Source: GCA-002733465 sp039969155 (GTDB taxonomy: Bacteria; Pseudomonadota; Gammaproteobacteria; Enterobacterales; Kangiellaceae). Taken from it: DNA of 64,000 nt. Where the stretch lies: the NCBI GenBank assembly GCA_039969155.1, contig JBDVOJ010000099.1, positions 1-64,000 of the forward strand. Reading direction: 5' to 3'. Within the stretch, counting starts at the first letter, position 1, and every line of letters begins with the position of its first letter. Shown one piece after another: positions 45,123 through 54,588 of the stretch. Position numbers and translations under genes: made by a program. Under the pieces are notes generated by a model. The model ran no database searches. It saw only the letters and a program-made list of their open reading frames with translations, and was not told the DNA's origin.

Positions 45123-46958
45123 TCACATTTGTGACTTGAACCAGGCCATCATCTTATCTTCGAGGATAGGCATTGGCAGACTTCCATCTATTAATACCTG
45201 AGTATGAAATTTCTTAACATCAAACTTTTCACCCAATAATTGTTCTCCTTTATTTCTTAGCTCCCTAATTTTTCGCTGTCCAACCTTATAAGCGAGCGCC
45301 TGACCAGAAATAACGATATATCGTTCAACCTCAGCTTCAACATCTGAACGCGCCATTGAAGAATTATCCAACATATACTGAATCGCTTGTTCTCTGCTCC
45401 AGCCGAATGCATGTAAACCGGTATCCACTACCAGCCTCATTGCTCGAAGCTGTTCATCTACTAAACGGCCGTACCACATATATGGATCTGTAAATAATCC
45501 CAGCTCCTTACCTAGACTCTCAGCATAGAGTGCCCATCCTTCATTAAAAACGGTATATCCGCCAAATTTTCTAAAATCGGGAAGACCTTCGACTTCTTGC
45601 TGGATCGCAATTTGAAAATGGTGCCCCGGGGCCGCTTCATGAATAGATAACGTTTCCATTAGGAATTTAGGCTGCGATTTTAAATTATAAGTGTTGATAT
45701 AAAATATTCCGGGTCTCGAACCATCGGGCGAAGGGGACTGATAAGAGGCGCCTGCCGAAGAGGCTGCTTGAAAGTCTGGTACGGCTTTAACTACGTAGTC
45801 GGCCTTTGGAAAAACCTCAAATAACTTGGGTAAGGTGGCATCGATGCGAGATTTAGTATTTTCATAAGCTTTAATTAAATCTTCAGGTTTATCAAAATAG
45901 AACTGATTATCAGTTCGTAAAAACTCAAAGAAGGCTGCTAAGTCACCTTTGAAACCGACTTGCTGTTTGACTTTTTTCATTTCAGAAAGGATTCTTGCGA
46001 CCTCATTTAATCCAAATTGGTGAATTTCCTTAGCAGTCAATGGCAAAGTGGTGTGCACTTTGATTAAAAATTCGTACCACTCTTTACCGCCAGGTAGCTC
46101 AGAAATACCAACGCTTGTGCGAGCCGAAGCTTGATATTGATTGGCGATATAATCGTGAGTAGTCTGATAGGCTGGAATAATCACTTGTTTGATCATGTCA
46201 GTATAATCAGCTATCAATTGATCTTTTTGTGTTGCAGATAAATCTTTTGGTAATGATTTTAGCGGTGCATAAAAAACGCTATCTTCAACATTATCAACAA
46301 TATGAGCTTTCAGTTGTGGTATTAATTTCTGCACGATCGGCAGAGGAAGCACTATGCCTTGTTGCTGGCCTTGTTTCATCGAGTCAACAACACTAGCCAT
46401 CCAGCGTGCAAAACCTTGACTTCGCTTAATGAAATTTCGATAGTCTTGTTCGTTCTCAAATGGTTGTGCACTTTGCCCTGACCCAAGGACTGCATAAAAA
46501 TTGTGCATCCCCGACATTTGATTAATGGGTACTAAGTGAAATGGAAAATGACTGGCTTCAATACTTTGTAGTCTTTCGCCTTTGAATACTTGGTAGCTTA
46601 ATCTGTCTTGGGGTGTTAATAGACTTTCGTCGATTTTAAGCAATCGATTTAAATATTTTTTCTCAAAGGCCAGTTGTTGATCTCGACTTTGCTGACTGAT
46701 TTCTGGGCCGAACTGATCGTTGTATTCATTTAGGCCTTGAAATGTCGCTGATATTGGACTGAATTGAAATGACTCTTTTTGATAATCCATAAATAGTGCA
46801 TGTAGCTGAGTAGCTTGATGTTTGCTCGATGACTCCGTCGAAGCCATTGAGCTCTTGGTAGCTTGATTGAGGGAGTTGACTCCGCTATCTGGAGTACTTT
46901 GGCAGCCCAAAAGCAAAGTAGATAGAGTTGTGGCGTAAAAAACGTGCGAAAGTTTCAT
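45123..46958 (-). CDS. DUF885-family peptidase-like lipoprotein
   Basis: This 611-residue protein has a short signal peptide with a lipobox (TLSTLLLGCQS), so it is lipid-anchored. The DUF885 signature HEAAPGHHFQ at about residue 438 and FNEGWALYAESLG further on give an HExxxGHH zinc site with a downstream glutamate, related to M32-type carboxypeptidases. Substrate unknown; peptide hydrolysis is inferred. Size and layout match bacterial DUF885 lipoproteins. Confidence 0.9.
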   Translation of the reverse strand: MKLSHVFYATTLSTLLLGCQSTPDSGVNSLNQATKSSMASTESSSKHQATQLHALFMDYQKESFQFSPISATFQGLNEYNDQFGPEISQQSRDQQLAFEKKYLNRLLKIDESLLTPQDRLSYQVFKGERLQSIEASHFPFHLVPINQMSGMHNFYAVLGSGQSAQPFENEQDYRNFIKRSQGFARWMASVVDSMKQGQQQGIVLPLPIVQKLIPQLKAHIVDNVEDSVFYAPLKSLPKDLSATQKDQLIADYTDMIKQVIIPAYQTTHDYIANQYQASARTSVGISELPGGKEWYEFLIKVHTTLPLTAKEIHQFGLNEVARILSEMKKVKQQVGFKGDLAAFFEFLRTDNQFYFDKPEDLIKAYENTKSRIDATLPKLFEVFPKADYVVKAVPDFQAASSAGASYQSPSPDGSRPGIFYINTYNLKSQPKFLMETLSIHEAAPGHHFQIAIQQEVEGLPDFRKFGGYTVFNEGWALYAESLGKELGLFTDPYMWYGRLVDEQLRAMRLVVDTGLHAFGWSREQAIQYMLDNSSMARSDVEAEVERYIVISGQALAYKVGQRKIRELRNKGEQLLGEKFDVKKFHTQVLIDGSLPMPILEDKMMAWFKSQM

Positions 46959-47186
46959 AGTGTGAGACTCGGATTTTATAATGGTTAGATTATGCCGTGA
47001 GTTGGAAAGCTAATAAAACTGAATTTGTTACTAAGTGTTTTACGAGCGATTCTCCAAGTTTCGTAGGCGAGTTCTGTGGAGGTGCCGAGAAAATGCTAGA
47101 GCTATCGATGAATGAAGAGAATAGTTTAAAGCGTTAGTTATATTAATAACGCTAAATAGTTGAAAATCAGTCGTCTAGCGGGAAAA

Positions 47187-47651
47187 TTAACTCTTTATTG
47201 GAACCACCTCGGCGACAGTGTCTTTGCGTCGAAATATCGTTCTAACGGATGGAACTGACGAAATGTCAATTTCCATCCCATAATAATAAAGCTCTGATTC
47301 ATCAAATAAGGACTGCATTCTGCCGGATTTAAACAGTGAAATAAGTATAAATCGTATGAGTTGTTGGTCAGCCAGTTGTTCTAAAAGTTGTTCTTGTTGT
47401 TGTTCTTCAATAACCGATTGCAGTTTAAAATGTGGAGTTAATTTGGGCTCGTGACCAAATTCTACGTCGAGTTGTTCTAGAATATAGCCGGCCTGTTGAA
47501 AAATCGGTTCAGCATTATTTAAGCTAATTATTACGGACTTGAGTTTTTCCGCTGAAAGATTACCCATAGAGCTGTTGCCTTTTTCGGGCTCTACAGTTTC
47601 AGTGTTTGTGGCTTGCTCAGTATTATTCTTATTAAAAAATCGGCCAAACAT
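47187..47651 (-). CDS. Uncharacterised cytoplasmic protein
   Basis: I do not recognise this 154-residue protein. It starts with a short basic, asparagine-rich stretch (FGRFFNKNN), then an acidic linker to about residue 30, then a helical region with a glutamine/glutamate-rich segment (EEQQQEQLLEQLADQQ, about 85-100), and ends in a mixed region with YYYGMEIDISSVPS. No signal peptide, no cysteine and no membrane segment. It is transcribed alone, divergent from cysJ. That it is coding is supported by its length, its normal composition and the lack of a competing frame. Confidence 0.6.
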   Translation of the reverse strand: MFGRFFNKNNTEQATNTETVEPEKGNSSMGNLSAEKLKSVIISLNNAEPIFQQAGYILEQLDVEFGHEPKLTPHFKLQSVIEEQQQEQLLEQLADQQLIRFILISLFKSGRMQSLFDESELYYYGMEIDISSVPSVRTIFRRKDTVAEVVPIKS

Positions 47652-47766
47652 TGGTGATTACTCGCCTTTAGACTAGTACAAACTAAGTGGTCACTCTAGC
47701 ACGCAGACAAAATTATAGTCAAACTTGAACCCTCGTTATGTGCGGTTATTAACTAACAACAGTGCT

Positions 47767-47784
47767 CTATTCCATCTGGTTATT
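47767..47784. promoter_or_regulatory. Candidate CysB site upstream of cysJ
   Basis: CTATTCCATCTGGTTATT lies 82 bp before the cysJ start. A near-identical copy (16 of 18 bases) occurs at 53385-53402 between cysB and cobA. The position fits a LysR-type activator site next to a -35 box. Assignment to CysB is inferred. Confidence 0.5.
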
Positions 47785-47866
47785 GCAAAATAGCTGTTAA
47801 TTAGTGGTACAAGTTCCACTCTCTTGCGAGTATGAATGAAACTAAATCATTAAAGACACTATCAGC

Positions 47867-49750
47867 GTGAACAAGAAAGTTGATTTTCCTAGAACGGCCT
47901 ATCCTATATCCAACGAGGTTTTAGAGGCTTTAGAACAATTTGAACAGCAAGAGCTTAGTTGGTTAAGTGGTTATTGTGCTGGCTTAGCAAAAGGCCGTCA
48001 AAACGAAGAAGACAATCGGTCGACGAGTTTGTCGAGCGAATTACCAGCTCTTGATAATACATCGTCAGGTGCGAGCAGCTTAATTAGCGATACCGTAGCT
48101 ACGGTGCAGATTTTGTACGCTTCACAAACTGGAAATGCCAAAGCAGTGGCAGAGAATCTCTTCGATTCCTTTAAGAACAACTATGCCAATAATCCACGTC
48201 TAGAATTCGGCATAGAAAATACTAATAGCTTCAAGCCTAAAAGTCTTGCAAGCAAGCAATTGTTAATTCTTGTGGCCTCAACTCACGGCGAGGGTGAACC
48301 ACCAGATGATGCGATTGAATTTTTGGAGCAACTTAAAGGAAAGCGAGCACCAAATTTAAATGGGGTGCAGCATGCTGTGTTGGGTTTAGGAGATTCTAGT
48401 TACGAGTTTTTTTGCCAGACAGGAAAAGATATTGAACAACAACTAAATAAATTGGGATCGACTGCACTCGTCGAAAGAGTTGATTGTGATTTGGATTATG
48501 AAACTCAAGTTGAACAATGGATTAGCGACTTAAATGAAAAAGCTTTATCCTTAATAGGTAATGAATTAGTGCAGAAGAGCGGCGCTTCCAGTGCTCAACC
48601 TCAATCTGTGGTTGCCGTAGAAAAGCATGTATCCAAATCTAATCCTTACACAGCGAGCATTTTAGCCAACCAACAGATAACAGCGTCGGATTCTGATAAA
48701 AGAGTTCATCATATAGAGCTCTCTATAGAAGACTCTGAAATTTCCTACTTGCCAGGTGATGGCGTCGGTATTTGGGCTAAAAATGATAGCAAGACTGTTG
48801 ATGAAATTTTGAAACTTTCAGGTTTAAGAAGACAGCAACAAGTCGAATACAAAGGCCAACAGTTTGAAGTTTATGACCTACTGTTAGAGCGACTCGAGAT
48901 ATCCTTGATTAGTAAAGATTTTGTGAAAAACTACTATGAAATTGCTAAACAAAAAGCGGCGGCAAATGTTGAACGCCTTAAAGACATTCTCAATACTTCA
49001 TTTTCAGATTTTGTTAAGCATAACCAGGTTGCTGATGTTCTATCAGTTGCGCCAATTGAATTGGAAGCGCAACAACTGGTTGACTTGCTCAAACCGATAA
49101 AGCCGAGAGTTTATTCGATAGCATCGAGTCAACAAGCCAATCCAGACGAAATACACATCACCGTTAAACTAGTGGCTAACAAAAATGATAAGACAGTCAG
49201 AAAAGGCACTGCTAGTCGATTCTTGATTGAGGAGCTGCAAGAAGATCAAGAAGTAATGATTTATATCGAAGAAAATCATCGGTTTAGACTCCCAGAAGCT
49301 GACAGAGATATATTAATGGTTGGTCCAGGAACTGGTATTGCTCCTTTTAGAGCATTCTTACAAGAGCGAGAGGAGCAAAATGCGACTGGAAAAAATTGGT
49401 TATTTTTTGGTAACAGTCATTTTAATTCAGAATTTCTTTATCAGTTGGAATTACAAGGCTATCTAAAAAGTGGGGTACTTAAGCAGCTCTCATTAGCGTT
49501 TTCGAGAGACCAAACCGAAAAAGTGTATGTTCAGGATAAAATTCGAGAAAACGCAGCCTCGATTTGGCAATGGATTGATCAACAGAAAGCGCACTTTTAT
49601 GTTTGCGGCGATATGAATTTTATGGCTAAAGATGTTGAACAAACATTGTTAGAGATTATTCAGTCGCAGGGAAACTTTAGTTTAGAACAAGCCAATGATT
49701 ATCTTAAAGAATTAAGAAAAACTGGTCGTTACCAAAGAGACGTATATTAA
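47867..49750 (+). CDS. cysJ: Sulfite reductase flavoprotein subunit
   Basis: CysJ passes electrons from NADPH via FAD and FMN to CysI. The 627-residue protein has the flavodoxin domain (about 82-230, ILYASQTGNAKAVAENL and STHGEGEPPDDA), an FAD-binding reductase domain (LPGDGVGIW, PRVYSIASS) and an NADPH domain (VGPGTGIAPFRAFLQER), ending KTGRYQRDVY. It starts at GTG. A 12-codon frame from 47832 ends with its TGA overlapping this GTG. It is slightly longer than E. coli CysJ (599). cysI follows one base later. Confidence 0.96.
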   Translation: MNKKVDFPRTAYPISNEVLEALEQFEQQELSWLSGYCAGLAKGRQNEEDNRSTSLSSELPALDNTSSGASSLISDTVATVQILYASQTGNAKAVAENLFDSFKNNYANNPRLEFGIENTNSFKPKSLASKQLLILVASTHGEGEPPDDAIEFLEQLKGKRAPNLNGVQHAVLGLGDSSYEFFCQTGKDIEQQLNKLGSTALVERVDCDLDYETQVEQWISDLNEKALSLIGNELVQKSGASSAQPQSVVAVEKHVSKSNPYTASILANQQITASDSDKRVHHIELSIEDSEISYLPGDGVGIWAKNDSKTVDEILKLSGLRRQQQVEYKGQQFEVYDLLLERLEISLISKDFVKNYYEIAKQKAAANVERLKDILNTSFSDFVKHNQVADVLSVAPIELEAQQLVDLLKPIKPRVYSIASSQQANPDEIHITVKLVANKNDKTVRKGTASRFLIEELQEDQEVMIYIEENHRFRLPEADRDILMVGPGTGIAPFRAFLQEREEQNATGKNWLFFGNSHFNSEFLYQLELQGYLKSGVLKQLSLAFSRDQTEKVYVQDKIRENAASIWQWIDQQKAHFYVCGDMNFMAKDVEQTLLEIIQSQGNFSLEQANDYLKELRKTGRYQRDVY

Positions 49751-49751
49751 A

Positions 49752-51524
49752 ATGAACAGTAAAACAATCGATAAAACAACAACGAAAGGCAGTGCTGACA
49801 ATCTAGAAGCTAGGTTAGAACAGGTGGTGATTGAGCCGACAAAATTTGATCCTAAAAAGCATACGGGTGTTGAGAAAATTAAAGTTGAGAGTGATTACTT
49901 GCGAGGTACTATTACTCCGAGTTTAAAAGATCCGATCACCGGTTCAGTTGCTGAAGATGATTTAATGTTGATTAAGTTTCACGGAATTTACCAGCAGGAT
50001 GATCGAGACTTACGTAATGAAAGACGCAAGCAAAAACTAGAGCCCCTTTATTCGTTTATGATCAGAGCTCGAGTGCCTGGAGGCGTAGCGACCTCTGTGC
50101 AATATCAAAAAATGGCCGCATTAGCAACGCAATATTCCAGCGGTAGTTTGAGGCTAACTACACGTCAGGCTTATCAATGGCATGGCGTGTTTAAGAGAAA
50201 TTTAAAAACCACAATCGCGGGAATAAACCACGCCATGCTCGATACCATCGCAGCGTGTGGTGATGTAAACCGTAATGTAATGAGTAACCCGCTGCCTGAG
50301 ACTTCTGCGTTGCATGCTGAAGTCTTCGAGTGGGCTAAAAAAATTAGTGAACACTTGTTACCAAAAACCAAGGCGTATCACGAAATCTGGTTGGATGGTG
50401 AAAAAGTGTCTACCACACAAGAGCCTATTTATGGAGAAACTTATCTACCTCGTAAATTTAAGACCGCTATCGCTATACCGCCTTATAACGATGTTGACAT
50501 TTACGCAAATGATCTTGGTTTTGTGGCGATCGTAGAAGACGGAAAACTGATTGGTTTCAATGTGCTAGTGGGTGGTGGTATGGGGAGCTCTCATGGTGAT
50601 AGCACTACTTACCCTCGGGTAGCGGATGTGATTGGCTTTTGTCGTTTAGAGCAAGTCCTCGATGTCGCAGAAAATGTGATTAAGGTTCAACGAGATTTTG
50701 GCAATAGAGAGGTTCGAAAGCTCGCTCGATTAAAATACACGATCGATAAACTCGGTTTGGAAGTTTTTAAGAATAAACTGTTTGCTTATCAAGGTTTCGA
50801 TTTGGCTGCGCCTAAAGCGTTTGAGTTTAAAAATAACGCAGATCGTTACGGTTGGTTTTTAGATGAGAATAACCGTTGGCACTTAACTTTATATATTCAC
50901 AGCGGACGAATCATTGACTCGGAGCAATCAAAGCTATTTAGCGGGTTATTAGAGATCGCTAAAATACATGACGGAGAATTTAGAATTTCACCGAACCAGA
51001 ATATGATTATTAGCAATATCGAGTATGACAATAGAGAACGCATAGAGCGTTTGTTGTCAAAATATAAAATCAGTATTGGTAAATACGAAACTCCTGCTCG
51101 ATTGAATTCTCTAGCTTGTGTCGCTTTTCCCACTTGCTCACTTGCGATGGCTGAAGCTGAACGCTATTTACCAGAGTTTATCACCAAGGTGGAGGGACTA
51201 ATGAACCGTTACGAATTGAGTAAGCAGCCGATTAATATTCGAATGACAGGTTGTCCGAACGGTTGTGCTAGACCATTTTTGGGAGAGATCGGTTTGGTCG
51301 GTAAAGGCCCTGGAAAATATAATTTATATTTGGGTGCAAGTCATACAGGTGACAGATTGAACAGGCTATATCGTGAAAATATTAACGAAGAGGCGATCCT
51401 TGCTGAGTTAAAACCGTTATTTAAGCTGTACTCGCAAGAACGAAATAATGACGAGCCTTTTGGTGACTTTTTGATCCGAAAAAACATCGTTCGAAAAGTC
51501 AATAATGGCTTAGATTTTCACTAG
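49752..51524 (+). CDS. cysI: Sulfite reductase hemoprotein subunit
   Basis: CysI reduces sulfite to sulfide on a siroheme coupled to a 4Fe-4S cluster. The 590-residue protein shows the duplicated ferredoxin-like layout, RLTTRQAYQWHGV for siroheme, and the cluster cysteines C-x5-C (CVAFPTC) and C-x3-C (CPNGC), then ARPFLGEIGLVGKGPGKYN. Arginines and lysines for sulfite binding lie in these blocks. It is transcribed with cysJ and followed by cysH 12 bp on. Confidence 0.97.
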   Translation: MNSKTIDKTTTKGSADNLEARLEQVVIEPTKFDPKKHTGVEKIKVESDYLRGTITPSLKDPITGSVAEDDLMLIKFHGIYQQDDRDLRNERRKQKLEPLYSFMIRARVPGGVATSVQYQKMAALATQYSSGSLRLTTRQAYQWHGVFKRNLKTTIAGINHAMLDTIAACGDVNRNVMSNPLPETSALHAEVFEWAKKISEHLLPKTKAYHEIWLDGEKVSTTQEPIYGETYLPRKFKTAIAIPPYNDVDIYANDLGFVAIVEDGKLIGFNVLVGGGMGSSHGDSTTYPRVADVIGFCRLEQVLDVAENVIKVQRDFGNREVRKLARLKYTIDKLGLEVFKNKLFAYQGFDLAAPKAFEFKNNADRYGWFLDENNRWHLTLYIHSGRIIDSEQSKLFSGLLEIAKIHDGEFRISPNQNMIISNIEYDNRERIERLLSKYKISIGKYETPARLNSLACVAFPTCSLAMAEAERYLPEFITKVEGLMNRYELSKQPINIRMTGCPNGCARPFLGEIGLVGKGPGKYNLYLGASHTGDRLNRLYRENINEEAILAELKPLFKLYSQERNNDEPFGDFLIRKNIVRKVNNGLDFH

Positions 51525-51536
51525 CGTGGTGGTTCC

Positions 51537-52280
51537 ATGTTAAATAGTTTAATTGAAACAGTGCAGTCTGATACGTGGGATCCATCCTCCATTGAATTAG
51601 CTAATTCAAAACTGGAGTCTATGAGTAGTGTTCAAAGAATAGAATGGGCGTTAGATAACTTGCCTAAGAATTTTGCTCTGTCATCAAGTTTTGGTATTCA
51701 ATCTGCGGTGAGTTTGCACATGGTCACTAAGGTGTATCCAGAAATTCCGGTAATCGTCATCGATACGGGGTATCTGTTTCCAGAAACGTACCAATTTATT
51801 GAGTTGTTAACGGATAAACTGAAACTCAATTTAAAAGTTTATAGTGCGCAAAAGAGTAGCGCATGGCAAGAAGCTACGTTGGGGAAACTATGGCAACAAG
51901 GAGAACAAGCGCTAACAGAATATAATCAACGTAATAAAGTACTGCCTATGGAGTTAGGGCTGCAAGAGTTGGGAATTAACGCCTATTTCGCGGGGATCAT
52001 GAGGAGCCAATCGAGTAGTCGAACAAATATTCCAGCCCTGCAGAAGATTAGAGGGCGTCTCAAAGTTCATCCGATAATTGATTGGAACAAACGAATGGTT
52101 CATCAATATCTAACTAAGTACAAATTGCCATACCATCCTTTGTGGGATAAAGGATATGTTTCCGTTGGAGATGTACACAGCACATCCCCGTTACTGGCTG
52201 GTATGAGTGAAGAAGAGACTCGATTCGGAGGAGTGAAAAGAGAATGCGGTCTGCACGAAGATACTTTATCAGGGCTTTAG
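51537..52280 (+). CDS. cysH: Phosphoadenosine phosphosulfate reductase
   Basis: CysH reduces PAPS to sulfite with thioredoxin. The 247-residue protein has a PP-loop-type fold (SSSFGIQSAV, IDTGYLFPETY), the KVHPIIDWN segment and the catalytic KRECGLHE at the end. No CC-CC cysteine pairs of the Fe-S APS reductase type are present, so it is the PAPS-specific enterobacterial class. It closes the cysJIH operon. Confidence 0.96.
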   Translation: MLNSLIETVQSDTWDPSSIELANSKLESMSSVQRIEWALDNLPKNFALSSSFGIQSAVSLHMVTKVYPEIPVIVIDTGYLFPETYQFIELLTDKLKLNLKVYSAQKSSAWQEATLGKLWQQGEQALTEYNQRNKVLPMELGLQELGINAYFAGIMRSQSSSRTNIPALQKIRGRLKVHPIIDWNKRMVHQYLTKYKLPYHPLWDKGYVSVGDVHSTSPLLAGMSEEETRFGGVKRECGLHEDTLSGL

Positions 52281-52337
52281 ATAGTATTATGCATACTATG
52301 CGACAAGTATTTTTTATATATGCCACATAGTATGCAT
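52281..52337. repeat. Three-armed inverted repeat between cysH and cysB
   Basis: ATAGTAT (52281-52287), ATGCATACTATG (52289-52300) and CATAGTATGCAT (52326-52337) allow two exclusive hairpins. The middle arm pairs with the first (7 bp, loop 5) or with the third (12 bp, 25-nt loop). A T run (52310-52315) lies between. The third arm covers the last codons of cysB. It probably serves termination of the two convergent genes, but it is not a classic terminator. Confidence 0.6.
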
Positions 52338-53309
52338 CGGCAGGTCGCTTTCAGCAGGTTCCGTTGATTGTTCATTCGTACTACTAGCTTGGCTCGAAAG
52401 CTGCTGGTTGATTTTTTCTTTGGAAAGATGTGGTGCAAACAACTCGATAAACGTATACATATAATTTCGCATCAGAAGGTTTTTATTAAAGGCTAACCAA
52501 GTTGTGCACCTAGGTAGTAACCCTCTTGTAGAATAGCTAATCAAATCACTATCTAACTTTGAGTCATATGCCATTTCAGCCACTATACCGATCCCAATGT
52601 TTTTTCTTACATAGGTTTTGATAACATCAGCATCTCTGGCGGTAAATACTACGTTTGCAGATAAATTTCTTTGTCCCATCGCTTTCATTAATCCCGAACT
52701 TCCAGTGCTAGGTTCTTTATAAGTAACAATTGGAAACGAAGATATATCTTCTAGGGTTAGATTTTTTAAATTACCTAACTCATGCTCTTGTGGGAAAAGG
52801 ATTACTCTGTCCCATTCGTAACAGGGAATTTTTATTATATCTGGATGCAGACTTTGATTGTCGGAAGCAATAGCAAATTCAATTTTTTGCTCTAATAACA
52901 TTTGAATAATATGATCGACTGACGAATGTTGAATATCAATCGCTAAGTTAGGAAAGCGTTGATGAAATCGAGTTAGGACAGTTGGTAAAACGTATTTTGC
53001 TTGAGTTTGAGTCGTTGCTAGTCGAAAACTACCATGCTCAACTCGGTTCTTATTTTCAGAGAGACGTTTTATGTTTTCGACTTCTTGTAAAGCTTTACGA
53101 GCATGTTGAACGACTTGTTCACCGCTATCGGTAAGGCCTACCAGTTGCTTTCCTGTTCGTTCGAAGATCTTAAGGTCAAGCTCTTCTTCTAGTAGTTTTA
53201 GTTGCTTACTGATACCAGGTTGCGACGTATATATTCGTTCTGCCGCGGTGGTGATATTAAAGTTGTTCTCAACTGTCGCCAGAAGGTATCTTAACTGTTG
53301 TAATTTCAT
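52314..53309 (-). CDS. cysB: LysR-type transcriptional regulator CysB
   Basis: This is a 331-residue regulator of sulfur assimilation, activated in CysB by N-acetylserine or O-acetylserine. It has an N-terminal helix-turn-helix (1-60, with ITTAAERIYTSQPGISKQLK and FERTGKQLVGLT) and a periplasmic-binding-like effector domain (about 90-300, with TTQTQAKYVLP and TYKEPSTGSSGL). TTQTQARY-like and G-S-S-G blocks are strong CysB/Cbl hallmarks. It is convergent with cysH and divergent from cobA. Cbl is the alternative, but the neighbourhood favours CysB. Confidence 0.95.
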   Translation of the reverse strand: MKLQQLRYLLATVENNFNITTAAERIYTSQPGISKQLKLLEEELDLKIFERTGKQLVGLTDSGEQVVQHARKALQEVENIKRLSENKNRVEHGSFRLATTQTQAKYVLPTVLTRFHQRFPNLAIDIQHSSVDHIIQMLLEQKIEFAIASDNQSLHPDIIKIPCYEWDRVILFPQEHELGNLKNLTLEDISSFPIVTYKEPSTGSSGLMKAMGQRNLSANVVFTARDADVIKTYVRKNIGIGIVAEMAYDSKLDSDLISYSTRGLLPRCTTWLAFNKNLLMRNYMYTFIELFAPHLSKEKINQQLSSQASSTNEQSTEPAESDLPMHTMWHI

Positions 53310-53384
53310 GAGAAGCGTCTAAAGACTAAGCTTGGCCAATTATGGTAAATAATAATTAAATGTAGCACCGAGAGTTAATAATAG

Positions 53385-53402
53385 CTATTCCAATTGGTTA
53401 TT
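53385..53402. promoter_or_regulatory. Candidate CysB site in the cysB-cobA gap
   Basis: CTATTCCAATTGGTTATT matches the element before cysJ at 16 of 18 bases. It lies 108 bp before the cobA start and 75 bp before that of cysB. TATTCC here is also mirrored by GGAATA at 53412-53417. Both cobA control and cysB autoregulation are possible. Confidence 0.5.
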
Positions 53403-53510
53403 TGGGAAGAAGGAATATCTATTTCATTAAACAACAGATTAATGATTTCATAACAATCAGGTTATTGGCTATCACTTATTCATCAGTGAACGACGATTCG
53501 AATTGAGAAA

Positions 53511-54458
53511 ATGGAAAAGAAACTACTAACAAGCTGTGGAAATTCAGAGACCTTGTTGCAACAAGAACCCAACAGTAAAGGCGGGGATGCGACGCAGGTA
53601 ACTCTTGCTCTTACAGAGAACAAGTTATCGCAAATTTCTGATGTAACTCGTCTAGACGAGAAACTAGGAGCCGGTGAGGTTTTTATTGTTGGGGCAGGGC
53701 CGGGCGACCATGAGTTGTTAACAGTTAAAGCATTGCGGCTACTGGAATCAGCCGACGTCGTTTTATACGACGCATTAGTTAGTAAAGAAATTTTGTCTTC
53801 AGTTAGTAAAAAAGCAGAGCTCATTCATGTGGGAAAGCGAGCTGATCGTCATTATGTGACCCAGGAGCAAACCAATCGACTCTTAGTAAAACATGCCAAA
53901 TTGGGTAAACGAGTTGTTAGATTAAAAGGCGGGGACCCGTTTATATTTGGTCGCGGAGGCGAAGAGCTTCAGGTTTTAAGAGCACATAATATCCGTTATC
54001 AAGTTGTTCCAGGGATTACGGCTGCTTCTGGTTGTGCTAGTTACGCAGGCATTCCACTGACACATAGAGATTACTCTCAAGCAGTAAAATTTGTGACAGC
54101 TCACCATAAAGATGATCGAGCGGTGAATTGGAAAAGCCTTGCCGAGCCAGAGCAGACTTTGGTGTTTTACATGGGGCTGATGAAAAACACATTGATTTCT
54201 GAGTCATTAATTCGTCATGGGGTTAAATCCGAGATGCCCATTGCCGTTATTGAGAATGGAACTCGACCAGAACAAAGGGTTGTAACCGGTGTGCTGGGTC
54301 AACTTGCGGATCTTGTTGATGCTCATCGGCTTAAGTCTCCCGCGTTAATTATTGTTGGAGAAGTTGCGGCACTGGCGGACGAGTTGGCTTGGTTCGGAGA
54401 ACAACTAGAGCAAAAAACAAATTTTAGCAGTGCGACATCTTTAGTCGCTGCTCGTTAG
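53511..54458 (+). CDS. cobA: Uroporphyrinogen-III C-methyltransferase
   Basis: This enzyme makes precorrin-2, the precursor of siroheme for CysI. After a 54-residue N-terminal extension of no known family, the SUMT domain begins at GEVFIVGAGPGDHELLT and continues with LYDALVS, RLKGGDPFIFGRGGEE, VPGITAASGCASYAGIPLTHRD and the DKQTLVFYMG-like EQTLVFYMG. It matches the C-terminal half of CysG. The CysG N-terminal dehydrogenase/ferrochelatase half is not attached, so that step needs another gene. Confidence 0.93.
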   Translation: MEKKLLTSCGNSETLLQQEPNSKGGDATQVTLALTENKLSQISDVTRLDEKLGAGEVFIVGAGPGDHELLTVKALRLLESADVVLYDALVSKEILSSVSKKAELIHVGKRADRHYVTQEQTNRLLVKHAKLGKRVVRLKGGDPFIFGRGGEELQVLRAHNIRYQVVPGITAASGCASYAGIPLTHRDYSQAVKFVTAHHKDDRAVNWKSLAEPEQTLVFYMGLMKNTLISESLIRHGVKSEMPIAVIENGTRPEQRVVTGVLGQLADLVDAHRLKSPALIIVGEVAALADELAWFGEQLEQKTNFSSATSLVAAR

Positions 54459-54588
54459 TGATAAACTTGTTGGTTTTCGATATTCAATTTAATAATTTAG
54501 TTGGAAATCAAATTCATTAGTCTTAAAGTAACCGCTAAAAACGCTAAATAGGTAAACACTTTTAATTAAAACATATCAAGGCAAAATT

